Shown piece after piece: positions 58,101-64,000 of a stretch of DNA of 64,000 bases. Origin of the DNA: Paludibacteraceae bacterium (GTDB taxonomy: Bacteria > Bacteroidota > Bacteroidia > Bacteroidales > Paludibacteraceae). Each line of letters opens with the position of its first letter. Positions within the stretch are counted from its first letter, which is position 1. A program made the translations under genes and the position numbers. A model generated the notes under the pieces. That model searched no databases. It was not told the DNA's origin and was given only the letters and a program-made list of their open reading frames with translations. Where the stretch lies: assembly GCA_017447875.1 (NCBI GenBank), contig JAFSMP010000042.1, positions 1-64,000 on the forward strand. The letters are read 5' to 3'.

Positions 58101-59040
58101 TCATTCGGGTCTGGACCTGCTGATGAACTACGGTCAGAAATGGCAGGCGGACAAGCAGAACAATGCCAACTCGCTGTTCGGTGACCTGGATCTGGCGATT
58201 GAGGTGCGTCATCCGGACCTGCCTAATGCAGCCCGATGGGACACGATCGAGCGACTGAACAAAGAGAAAGACCTGATCGGTATCTACCTCTCGGCGCACC
58301 CGCTGGATGAGTATGAATACGAGGTGAAGGAACTATGCAACCTGACCGCCAATGAGTTGGCTCAGTTCGACGGCTGGCGCAAACCGGAGATGCGGGCAGA
58401 AGTGGAGAAACAGGTGAAGATAGCCTTAGAAGAGGAGACGGAAGAGAAACCGATCCTGCCTTCGCAGTTCATTGCTTCCCATAAGAACCAATCGGGCCTG
58501 ATCGGAGGTCTGGTTACTGAGGCAGAGCAACTGCGCAGTCAGAAGGGCAATCCGTACGGCCGATACACGATCGAGGACTATACCGGCAGTTACCAGTTCG
58601 TGCTCTTCGGTAACGCGTATAACCAGTTCGCGCACCTGATGCTCAAGGACCTGTACGTGATGGTGACAGGTGTGGTGCAACAGAAAGGTGCCGGCATGAA
58701 ATGGTTCAAGGAAGGTAAGGACGAGGAGGCGGAGTTCGAGTTCGTGGTACAGCGCGTGGACATGTTGTCGGAGGTGCAGGATAAACTGACAGACGGCATC
58801 GATATCCGCCTGTCGTTGGACAAAGTGACACCCGAGACGATCGATGAGTTGGCCGACATGGTGGACGCTAATCCGGGTAAAGGTCGGTTGCACGTGAGTG
58901 TGTACAACCCGATCAACCGGCAGAACGTGGCACTGACCAGTCGTCAGCATGCGATCCGCGTGACACCGAAAATGTATAAATGGCTCTGCATGAAACGGGC
59001 GGAAGAAATTTTGGATTTTAAGGTCGTGACCAAGCAATGA
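55159..59040 (+). CDS. dnaE: DNA polymerase III alpha subunit
   Basis: Predicted protein of 1293 residues. Replicative polymerase. N-terminal PHP domain (FAHLHVHSHYSLLDGLSKVED, ALTDHGNMYGI), polymerase palm with SVGPGRGSAAGSVVAYCL and PDIDTDFEDCGR (catalytic Asp pair), fingers with FNKSHAACYSWVAYQTGYLK, a helix-hairpin-helix region (KGVGEGAAEAI) and an OB domain (GGLVTEAEQLRSQKGNPYGR). No intein. Compared with other DnaE proteins an extra segment lies in the PHP domain (CKKVNGDRSKVIGEGYVPFK), encoded by a heptamer array. nadD overlaps its stop by 4 bases. Confidence 0.97.
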   Translation: MNFAHLHVHSHYSLLDGLSKVEDIVDKCIATGMNAVALTDHGNMYGIKDLLDYCKKVNGDRSKVIGEGYVPFKPIVGSEVYCARRGRHSMKDDKAVNGEGRTYVIDRSGWHLILLAKNKEGYHNLCRLVSHGYMTDAFYHTPRIDKELLEKWHEGIICCSACLGGELPQKILEGVERQKTASLKDKSIQTAIEAGVFKEAEETVKWFKALFGDDYYIELQRHETQKAGADVEVYERQKQVNPVLIELAKKYNVKIICTNDSHFVNEEDAEAHDRLICLSTNHFVNDVNRMHYTKQEWLKTPEEMAEIFADIPEALENTQEIVDKVEVYDIDHGPIMPKFDIPASFGKEEDYPDRLAFESAYLRHLTMEGAKERYGEERLATDEVLKERIEFELNTIISMGFPGYFLIVMDFIRAAREELDVSVGPGRGSAAGSVVAYCLKITDLDPLKYDLLFERFLNPDRISLPDIDTDFEDCGRGKVLDYVSRKYGETHVAHIVTYGKMATKSALADVGRVQQIPLSRVNELKAMIPDRDFPDSVLKGLPEGAKKPKVNLRNCYKYIEELKREYEQGDPNTRSMLEYAARLEGTIRQVGVHACGVIIGADDLTNFAPLSSVEDKASKKRVLVTEYDGHVVESVGLIKMDFLGLITLTIIKECLRNVKKARGIDIDIDHIPIDDELTYKLFQEGRTVAVFQFESAGMQKYLRELKPTVIGDLIAMNALYRPGPMDYIPQFIRRKQGMEEVTYDIPVMEKYLKDTYGVTVYQEQVMLLSRLLANFTRGESDKLRKAMGKKQMAVLASLKDKFMEGGRSNGHDEKTLNKIWADWEKFASYAFNKSHAACYSWVAYQTGYLKAHYPAEFMAANLTVHKDDIKEVTKLMDECRALGLSVLEPDVNESELSFTVNKEGAIRFGLGGIKGVGEGAAEAIIAEREKNGKYSGIFDFLERVNLQSCNRKTIENLAQAGAFECFDDIYREQFFGVDEDGHSGLDLLMNYGQKWQADKQNNANSLFGDLDLAIEVRHPDLPNAARWDTIERLNKEKDLIGIYLSAHPLDEYEYEVKELCNLTANELAQFDGWRKPEMRAEVEKQVKIALEEETEEKPILPSQFIASHKNQSGLIGGLVTEAEQLRSQKGNPYGRYTIEDYTGSYQFVLFGNAYNQFAHLMLKDLYVMVTGVVQQKGAGMKWFKEGKDEEAEFEFVVQRVDMLSEVQDKLTDGIDIRLSLDKVTPETIDELADMVDANPGKGRLHVSVYNPINRQNVALTSRQHAIRVTPKMYKWLCMKRAEEILDFKVVTKQ
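55324..55365 (+). repeat. heptamer array (xxGGTxA type, 6 units) inside dnaE
   Basis: Units AAGGTGA, ATGGTGA, TCGGTCA, AAGGTTA, TCGGTGA, GGGGTAT, in frame in the PHP domain. Confidence 0.75.
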
Positions 59041-59567
59041 AGATAGGGCTTTACGGGGGAAGTTTCAACCCGGTGCACTTCGGGCATGTGGGTTTGGCGA
59101 AGTGGGTCATTGAGCACACGGACCTGGATGAGTTATGGTTGATAGTGAGTCCGAATAACCCGCTCAAACCAGCCGGAATACTGGCACCGGAAGAAGAACG
59201 GTTACGTGGCGTACAGGAAGCCATCCAAGACATCCCGCATGTGAAAGCCTCGAACTTTGAGTTCGGTTTACCGCGTCCGAGTTATACCGCCAATACCTTA
59301 CGCGAACTGCAAAAAGCCTATCCCGAACACGAGTTCACGCTCGTCATCGGTGAGGATAACCTCGCTATCTTCGATCAATGGCGGGAATACAAGTATATCG
59401 CATCGAACTTTCGCATTTTCGTGTATCCACGAAAAGGAAGTTCGATAATTGAAGATTGTAGATTGAAGATTGAAGATTTTCATTCTCTTCTTTTTCTCAA
59501 AGAAGCTCCGCTTTTTGATATCTCTTCGACAGAACTTCGCCAACGAGGTAATTGCTGCCACCGATAA
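59037..59567 (+). CDS. nadD: nicotinate-nucleotide adenylyltransferase
   Basis: Predicted protein of 176 residues. It makes deamido-NAD from nicotinate mononucleotide and ATP. Nucleotidyltransferase motifs GLYGGSFNPVHFGHVGLA with the HxGH pair, LPRPSYTANTLRELQ, FTLVIGEDNLAIFDQW and the late ISSTELRQR (SSTxIR motif). The protein ends a few residues after this motif (GNCCHR), so the usual C-terminal helix of about 15-25 residues is missing; the end overlaps folC by 71 bases on the other strand. A heptamer array in frame (IIEDCRLKIEDFH) precedes the last motif. Probably active but atypical. Confidence 0.9.
   Translation: MKIGLYGGSFNPVHFGHVGLAKWVIEHTDLDELWLIVSPNNPLKPAGILAPEEERLRGVQEAIQDIPHVKASNFEFGLPRPSYTANTLRELQKAYPEHEFTLVIGEDNLAIFDQWREYKYIASNFRIFVYPRKGSSIIEDCRLKIEDFHSLLFLKEAPLFDISSTELRQRGNCCHR
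59441..59482 (+). repeat. heptamer array (ATTGAAG type) inside nadD
   Basis: Units ATTGAAG, ATTGTAG, ATTGAAG, ATTGAAG, ATTTTCA, preceded by TTCGATA; in frame. Confidence 0.88.
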
Positions 59568-60762
59568 AGATGGCATCATCCGATGCCGCCTGTTCAATCG
59601 CATAGTTGAGCGCCTCTTGCGGATCTTCGATCGCCATCCCTTCTCTGCCCCATAGGGTTAACATCTCTTGTGCGGATCGCGCCCGTTGCGTATTGGGACG
59701 CGTGAAGATATAATGATACCGCTCGCCTTGCGGCATGAGACGCATGACGATATCCGTGTCTTTGTCGTTCACCATCCCGAAGACCAACCATACATGGTTG
59801 GCGGTCAGTTCCTTCAGTTGTCGCGCCACATACTGCAGACCGTGACTGTTATGTCCCGTATCGCAGATGGTGAGCGGTCGCTCACAAAGGGTCTCCCATC
59901 GTCCTCGTAAGCCGGTCAAGGTGCAGACATGCGCAAAGCCTTCGGCTATTTGGATATTGGATATTGGACATTGGATATTGGTCAATTCTCTCAGCGCCAC
60001 AAACGCCGTCTGTAGGTTATGCTCCTGATAGTTGCCGTGCAGCTCGCAGTCCGGTGCTACTTGCAGTCTCGTACGACGCAGGTACTCACATTGGTCGGCA
60101 AAAAAGATCTCCGAACCGCATTCTTGTGCTTTAGCTAAGAACACATTCATCGTCTGCGGGTGGGTCTCACCGATGACCACCGGGACCTGCGGTTTGATGA
60201 TACCGGCTTTCTCACGGGCAATCTGCGTAAGGGTATTTCCAAGAAACTCCGTATGGTCCAAACCAATATTGGTGATCACACTTAAGATCGGAGTGAGTAC
60301 ATTTGTACTATCTAACCGCCCGCCCAATCCTACTTCGATAACGGCTATATCCACGTTCTGCTGCACAAAATACCAAAAACCGAGTGCGGTCATGGTTTCA
60401 AAGAAAGACGGTTGCACTGCGTCCAGGAACGCCTTGTGCTCGGTGACAAAATCCGCGATGACCTGTTCCGGTATCGGTTGACCGTTGATACGGATCCGTT
60501 CGGTAAGCGAGACGAGATGCGGGCTGGTGAACAGTCCTACTTTGCGACCCGAGGCATGTAAGGCCGCCGCTATCAGATGAGCGGTTGATCCTTTTCCATT
60601 GGTGCCGGCTACATGGATGGCTTTCAGATGGAGATGCGGATCACCGACATGCGCCATCAAACGGAGCGTATTCTCCAAGCCCGGTTTATAGGCACTCGCA
60701 CCCACCTGGTGAAAAGGCGGGCGAGAGGCATAGAGATACTGTATCGCTTCGGAATAGGTCAC
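59497..60762 (-). CDS. folC: bifunctional folylpolyglutamate/dihydrofolate synthase
   Basis: Predicted protein of 421 residues, standard length. Adds glutamates to (dihydro)folates. Mur-ligase-like ATP site HVAGTNGKGSTAHLIAAAL, then LFTSPHLVSLTERIRINGQP, VIEVGLGGRLDSTNVLTP, and C-terminal ICDTGHNSHGLQYVARQL and IFIGGSNYLVGEVL. A heptamer array in frame adds a segment (TNIQCPISNIQIAEG). The gmk gene overlaps its start by 4 bases; its 3' end runs 71 bases into nadD. Confidence 0.95.
   Translation of the reverse strand: MTYSEAIQYLYASRPPFHQVGASAYKPGLENTLRLMAHVGDPHLHLKAIHVAGTNGKGSTAHLIAAALHASGRKVGLFTSPHLVSLTERIRINGQPIPEQVIADFVTEHKAFLDAVQPSFFETMTALGFWYFVQQNVDIAVIEVGLGGRLDSTNVLTPILSVITNIGLDHTEFLGNTLTQIAREKAGIIKPQVPVVIGETHPQTMNVFLAKAQECGSEIFFADQCEYLRRTRLQVAPDCELHGNYQEHNLQTAFVALRELTNIQCPISNIQIAEGFAHVCTLTGLRGRWETLCERPLTICDTGHNSHGLQYVARQLKELTANHVWLVFGMVNDKDTDIVMRLMPQGERYHYIFTRPNTQRARSAQEMLTLWGREGMAIEDPQEALNYAIEQAASDDAIFIGGSNYLVGEVLSKRYQKAELL
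59950..59984. repeat. heptamer array (TTGGATA type, 5 units) inside folC
   Basis: Units TTGGATA, TTGGATA, TTGGACA, TTGGATA, TTGGTCA, in frame. Confidence 0.9.
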
Positions 60763-61310
60763 TTGCCGTCAATGATAGCATCCAGTTGTTCGAACGCGGA
60801 GAGGAGGTCATCGTTGACCACCACCCGGTCGAACTGCGGTTTGTACGACAGTTCTTCTTCAGCTTTAGCCAGTCGTTTCTCAATCATCTCGGGCGAGGTG
60901 TCACCGCGACCTTCGAGACGACGACGCAGTTCTTCGATGGAAGGCGGGCAGATGAAGATGGAGGTGGCTTGGTCACCGAGGATACCTTTGAGTTTGAGCC
61001 CACCTTTGACGTCTACGTCAAAGAGCACCTGCCGTCCTGCTGCTTCGATACGGTCGATCTCCTCTTTGAGCGTACCGTAATAAAGGCCGTCATAGACCTG
61101 CTCGTACTCGATGAAGTCATCGTTCTCGATGCGTTTCTGGAACTCCTCCACCGTAATGAAATAATACTCACGACCATGTACCTCCTGCCCGCGCGGCGGA
61201 CGAGTGGTGCAAGAAACCGAGAGTTCAAAGAGATTCGGATGCATGGTCAGCAGATGCTTTACCATGGTGGATTTACCGCTACCCGAAGGTGCACAAAAAA
61301 TATAAATCAT
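60759..61310 (-). CDS. gmk: guanylate kinase
   Basis: Predicted protein of 183 residues. Phosphorylates GMP to GDP. P-loop APSGSGKSTMVKHLL, GMP-binding SVSCTTRPPRGQEVHGREYYF, VLFDVDVKGGLKLK and the lid region RLEGRGDTSPEMIEKRLAKA. Normal length; all key residues are present. Coupled by 4-base overlaps to both yicC (upstream) and folC (downstream). Confidence 0.96.
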   Translation of the reverse strand: MIYIFCAPSGSGKSTMVKHLLTMHPNLFELSVSCTTRPPRGQEVHGREYYFITVEEFQKRIENDDFIEYEQVYDGLYYGTLKEEIDRIEAAGRQVLFDVDVKGGLKLKGILGDQATSIFICPPSIEELRRRLEGRGDTSPEMIEKRLAKAEEELSYKPQFDRVVVNDDLLSAFEQLDAIIDGK

Positions 61311-62200
61311 AATACGTTGAGCACTTGCTCTTTTATTTGTTCAAGGATATCCTTCATTTTGACAACGAGGATCTGCATCTCGGATTGGTTGGATTTGGAA
61401 CCGAGGGTGTTGATCTCACGACCCATCTCTTGGGCAATGAATCCGAGTTTTTTTCCGACACCGCTACCCTCTCCTGCCATCGTCTCGCGGAAGTATTTGA
61501 TGTGATTGGTGAGGCGCACTTTCTCTTCCGTGATGTCCAATTTCTCCAGATAGTAAATCATCTCCTGTTCCAGTCGGTTCCGGTCGATCTGCGCTTGGGT
61601 TTCGGCACTCAGTTGGGCAAGACTCTGCTCCAGCCGTTCTTTAATTTTGGCTACCCTATTCTTCTCGAACGGTTCCACCTGCGCGAGCAGATCCGCGATA
61701 CCGTCGAGTTTCTCATTGAACATGTTTTGCAGCGCTGCCCCTTCTTGTGTCCGGAAGGCGATGAAGGCATCAATGGCGGTATTCAGCAGGGCCTGTATGT
61801 CGCTCCATTCTGCATCGGTAAGGTCGGACGTATCTTCCTGCTGTTTGAGTACATCCGGGAAGCGAAGAATAGTCGCCATTACCTCTGCCGGCACTTCGCC
61901 AATATTCATCTGCGATTTATATTGCTCGGCGTAGGTCTGTACGGCTTGCCAATTGATGGGAGTAAGTCCTTCATTCGTTAATTCGTTCACTCCTTCATTC
62001 ATTATGGAAAGATCCACTTTTCCACGCTCCAGACGCTGCGTAACGATGGTTCGCAGGTCCAGTTCATGGGCACGCAGTTGCGGAGCCAGACGCACACTCA
62101 GATCCATCGATTTTGAGTTGAGTGAACGGATCTCACACACGATTTTCTTTCCTCTCAATTGGCTTTCGGCTTTGCCATAACCGGTCATGGATAAAATCAT
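61307..62200 (-). CDS. yicC: YicC family endoribonuclease-like protein
   Basis: Predicted protein of 297 residues. N-terminal ILSMTGYGKAESQLRGKKIV and SLNSKSMDLSVRLAPQLR, and the C-terminal DUF1732 end GKKLGFIAQEMGREINTLGSK, are diagnostic. YicC is an endoribonuclease in E. coli that affects small-RNA stability; the yicC-gmk pair is conserved in many bacteria. An octamer array in frame (NEGVNELTNEGLTPIN) lies at about residues 66-80. Start and stop overlap neighbours by 4 bases. Confidence 0.93.
   Translation of the reverse strand: MILSMTGYGKAESQLRGKKIVCEIRSLNSKSMDLSVRLAPQLRAHELDLRTIVTQRLERGKVDLSIMNEGVNELTNEGLTPINWQAVQTYAEQYKSQMNIGEVPAEVMATILRFPDVLKQQEDTSDLTDAEWSDIQALLNTAIDAFIAFRTQEGAALQNMFNEKLDGIADLLAQVEPFEKNRVAKIKERLEQSLAQLSAETQAQIDRNRLEQEMIYYLEKLDITEEKVRLTNHIKYFRETMAGEGSGVGKKLGFIAQEMGREINTLGSKSNQSEMQILVVKMKDILEQIKEQVLNVL
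61967..62006. repeat. octamer array (TCCTTCAT type, 5 units) inside yicC
   Basis: Units TCCTTCAT, TCGTTAAT, TCGTTCAC, TCCTTCAT, TCATTATG, in frame. Confidence 0.8.
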
Positions 62201-63507
62201 TTGCCTATACAGAATTTACTAAAAATGTTCGATAATACTTCTTGGTTGGTTATCTGGCCGGTGACTTCTCCGAGTGCCGACAAGCAGTCCTGCAAATCCA
62301 GCGACAGCAGTTCACCGGATAAGCCGGAGTCTAAACCCTCTTGCACCCGCTCGATCGCTTCGTGTGCCCGGCAAATCGCCTCATAATGCCGCACATTACT
62401 GAGCATGACCGCCGAAGTTTGCATCGACTCCCGTGCGATACGCACCAGTTCTTTCTTCAGAGGCTCTATTTCGCCATTCTTGGCGGAAATGGCGATTTGT
62501 GATTGGTAATTGGTGATTGGTGATTGGTCTATCTTATTCAACACGTGGATGACCGTTCCGGAATGGTCAATATCCAATGTCCATTGTCCGTTGTCGCTCA
62601 GATAGATGATGATCTGCGCTTTCTGCGCGGCTTGGCGACTGCGCTCGATGCCTAAGTTCTCTATGGCGTCGTTGGTCTCGCGCAGTCCGGCGGTGTCGAT
62701 AAGACGGAAGAGGATACCGTCCAGGATGATTGTGTCTTCGATGGTGTCCCGGGTGGTACCTTGGATGTCACTGACGATTGCCCTTTGTTCGCCCAGCAGG
62801 GCATTGAGAAGCGTGGATTTACCTACGTTCGGTGCACCTACAATCGCAACAGGGATACCGTTGCGGATCGCGTTACCGGTTCGGAAGGACGACTGCAGTG
62901 CTGCCAGTTTGGAGGCGATCTCCTCTGCCAGGGAGCTTAACTCCGTGCGATCCGCGAACTCCAGTTCTTCGTGATCCGCAAAGTCCAACTCTAATTCGAT
63001 AAGAGAGGTGAAATGCAGCAAGCGCTCCCGCAGAATCTTCAGTTCGTTAGATACAGAACCGCGTAACTGACTGAGTGCCAAGTCCTTCTCTGCCTTCGAT
63101 TGGGCTGCTATCAGATCTGCCACCGCTTCAGCTTGCGTTAGGTCCATCTTTCCGTTAAGGAACGCCCTACGGGTGAATTCCCCGGGTTCTGCGGCTCTGC
63201 AACCCGCATCGATTAACCATCTAAGAATCTCCTGCTGAATGAACACGCTACCGTGACAGGCTATCTCGACCGTGTCTTCGCCGGTGAACGAGTGCGGTGC
63301 CCGAAAGACAGAACACATCACTTCATCCAGCACCTCTCCGTTGCGCTGTATCTTTCCGTGCCGCACCGTATTGGCAGGCGTGTCCGAAAGGGCTGTGCGA
63401 CCGGCAAAGAGCGTATCTACGATAGAGATAGCGTCCTTACCGGACACACGGATGATGGCAATTCCACCTGTTCCGTAAGCAGTTGATATAGCACAAATCG
63501 TGTTCAT
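62197..63507 (-). CDS. mnmE: tRNA modification GTPase MnmE
   Basis: Predicted protein of 436 residues. With MnmG it makes the 5-carboxymethylaminomethyl group on wobble U34. N-terminal folate-binding domain (AISTAYGTGGIAIIRVSG, HGSVFIQQEILRWLI). G domain with GAPNVGKSTLLNALL (P-loop), IQGTTRDTIED, DTAGLRETNDAIE and the NKID specificity motif. C-terminal CIGK with the catalytic Cys. Directly after NKID is an extra segment (QSPITNYQSQ) encoded by a heptamer array. First in the mnmE-yicC-gmk-folC operon. Confidence 0.96.
   Translation of the reverse strand: MNTICAISTAYGTGGIAIIRVSGKDAISIVDTLFAGRTALSDTPANTVRHGKIQRNGEVLDEVMCSVFRAPHSFTGEDTVEIACHGSVFIQQEILRWLIDAGCRAAEPGEFTRRAFLNGKMDLTQAEAVADLIAAQSKAEKDLALSQLRGSVSNELKILRERLLHFTSLIELELDFADHEELEFADRTELSSLAEEIASKLAALQSSFRTGNAIRNGIPVAIVGAPNVGKSTLLNALLGEQRAIVSDIQGTTRDTIEDTIILDGILFRLIDTAGLRETNDAIENLGIERSRQAAQKAQIIIYLSDNGQWTLDIDHSGTVIHVLNKIDQSPITNYQSQIAISAKNGEIEPLKKELVRIARESMQTSAVMLSNVRHYEAICRAHEAIERVQEGLDSGLSGELLSLDLQDCLSALGEVTGQITNQEVLSNIFSKFCIGK
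62494..62528. repeat. heptamer array (GATTGGT type, 5 units) inside mnmE
   Basis: Units GATTTGT, GATTGGT, AATTGGT, GATTGGT, GATTGGT, in frame immediately after the NKID codons. Confidence 0.9.
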
Positions 63508-63522
63508 CCTACAAATTGGCTA

Positions 63523-63554
63523 CAAAATTACAACAAAAATCGCATATACGCAAG
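63523..63554 (-). promoter_or_regulatory. promoter of the mnmE operon
   Basis: Minus strand: CTTGCG (TTG 63551-63553), extension TATATGCG, 20 bp, -7 TAATTTTG (63523-63530), 16 bases before the ATG. Confidence 0.78.
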
Positions 63555-63588
63555 TGTTTGGTTAAATAATTTGTCAGCAGGGCTATTT

Positions 63589-64000
63589 TTACAGATACTG
63601 CAGCAGTTGATCGAGGGTGGTGATAATGGTTATATGTGATTGGTTATTGGTGATTGGCTCATTGCGACGATTAAAATAGATCGCATCGATGCCGGCCGCT
63701 TGTGCACCAAGGATGTCGGTGGTCATCGAGTCACCGACCATGATTACTTCGGAGGGTTGAAGACCGCAACGCCGCAGTGCTTCTTGGTAGAACCGCACAT
63801 CGGGCTTGTCGTAACCTATATCCATGGATATATACGTGTCCTCGAAGAGGTGTAATATACCTGCGTGTTGCAGACGGGAACGCTGCAGATGCCCGAAACT
63901 GTTGGAGGCGGCAAAGAGTCGGTAACCCTTGTTTTTCAAGGCTTCAAGCGTCTCTTTGGCTTCCGGCACCAGCGTATGAGTGGTACCCCACGCGGCACGA
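63589..64000 (-). CDS. HAD-superfamily hydrolase, YjjG-like (N-terminus outside window)
   Basis: The frame is open from the stop at 63589 to the window edge (about 136 codons); the GTG at 63969 is internal, since the coding sense continues upstream (RAAWGTTHTLVPEAKE). Visible motifs: motif II region FAASNSFGHLQRSRL, motif III Lys-like region SMDIGYDKPDVRFYQEAL, and motif IV EVIMVGDSMTTDILGAQAAGID. The motif I Asp must lie upstream. Such enzymes are small-molecule phosphatases, often for nucleotides. A heptamer array in frame lies near the C-terminus (NNQSHITIIT). Confidence 0.85.
   Translation of the reverse strand, partial: RAAWGTTHTLVPEAKETLEALKNKGYRLFAASNSFGHLQRSRLQHAGILHLFEDTYISMDIGYDKPDVRFYQEALRRCGLQPSEVIMVGDSMTTDILGAQAAGIDAIYFNRRNEPITNNQSHITIITTLDQLLQYL
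63625..63659. repeat. heptamer array (ATTGGTx type, 5 units) inside the HAD gene
   Basis: Units AATGGTT, ATATGTG, ATTGGTT, ATTGGTG, ATTGGCT, in frame. Confidence 0.8.

Noticed and set aside
55159-59040. Intein in dnaE (protein is longer than many DnaE)
   Set aside because: No splicing-domain or endonuclease blocks; the extra length comes from small loops and the heptamer segment.

Overview
The window looks like a chromosome segment of a gut- or sediment-type Bacteroidales (phylum Bacteroidota), with moderately high GC for that group. The evidence is: Bacteroidota-type promoters (a -33 TTG box, about 20 bp, then a -7 TAnnTTTG box) in front of most transcription units; class III fructose-bisphosphatase, type III glutamine synthetase and meso-diaminopimelate dehydrogenase; a Wza/Wzc capsule-export set; TonB-dependent cobalamin uptake; and secreted proteins with the short C-terminal tails typical of Bacteroidales. 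The genus cannot be fixed from sequence alone.

Layout. 1-4850: a DUF456 fragment and a PH-like protein (minus strand), then mutS, mltG and a Usp-like gene (plus strand). 4915-5022: a probable small RNA with its own promoter and terminator. 5074-20273 (minus strand): an ancestral string gyrA-TPR-ruvX-def-mntP-DUF3109-cinA-PD40/OmpA-phosphoesterase, interrupted between ruvX and def by a 5.3-kb integrated element (about 10.67-16.03 kb). The element has a tyrosine integrase, an excisionase-like HTH protein, a VRR-NUC-type nuclease, a terminase-small-subunit-like protein and three unknown proteins. It sits exactly on the 5' end of def, so the first codons of def are present twice, once at each end. 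The element supplies def with a new start and promoter.

20.5-22.5 kb: a DUF4465 lipoprotein and a BtuF-like binding protein (plus). 22.5-26.1 kb (minus): a SusA-like amylase, RNase P RNA directly behind a tRNA-Gly(CCC), and a CarboxypepD_reg protein. 26.2-31.05 kb (minus): a cobalamin-uptake set (DUF4465 protein, BtuG-like propeller, BtuB-like receptor) behind a cobalamin riboswitch. 31.05-38.7 kb (minus): DUF1846, a Wzc-type kinase with Tyr/Gly-rich ends, two Wza paralogues, a WbpB-like oxidoreductase and a deacetylase. 38.9-42.6 kb (plus): an outer-membrane protein, a phosphoesterase lipoprotein and fbp. 42.6-50.1 kb (minus): ddh, a four-helix-bundle gene, glmS, glnN and two exported proteins. 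50.5-59.6 kb (plus): a TlpA/DUF6029/Omp28 envelope operon, dnaE and nadD. 59.5-64 kb (minus): folC, gmk, yicC, mnmE and a HAD hydrolase cut by the window edge.

The most unusual signal cuts across all of this. There are more than 20 short arrays of near-perfect tandem heptamers (some octamers). Each array has its own unit sequence but all share one design. They lie in gene junctions, where they even form stop and start codons, and in frame inside conserved enzymes (dnaE, glmS, mnmE, cinA, fbp, folC, yicC, nadD). The integrated element has none. One pair of octamer families flanks a four-helix-bundle gene, and the same pair, in the same order but without the gene, sits inside the neighbouring glmS. 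Together with the def-targeting, satellite-like element, this is the part of the window most likely to be undescribed.
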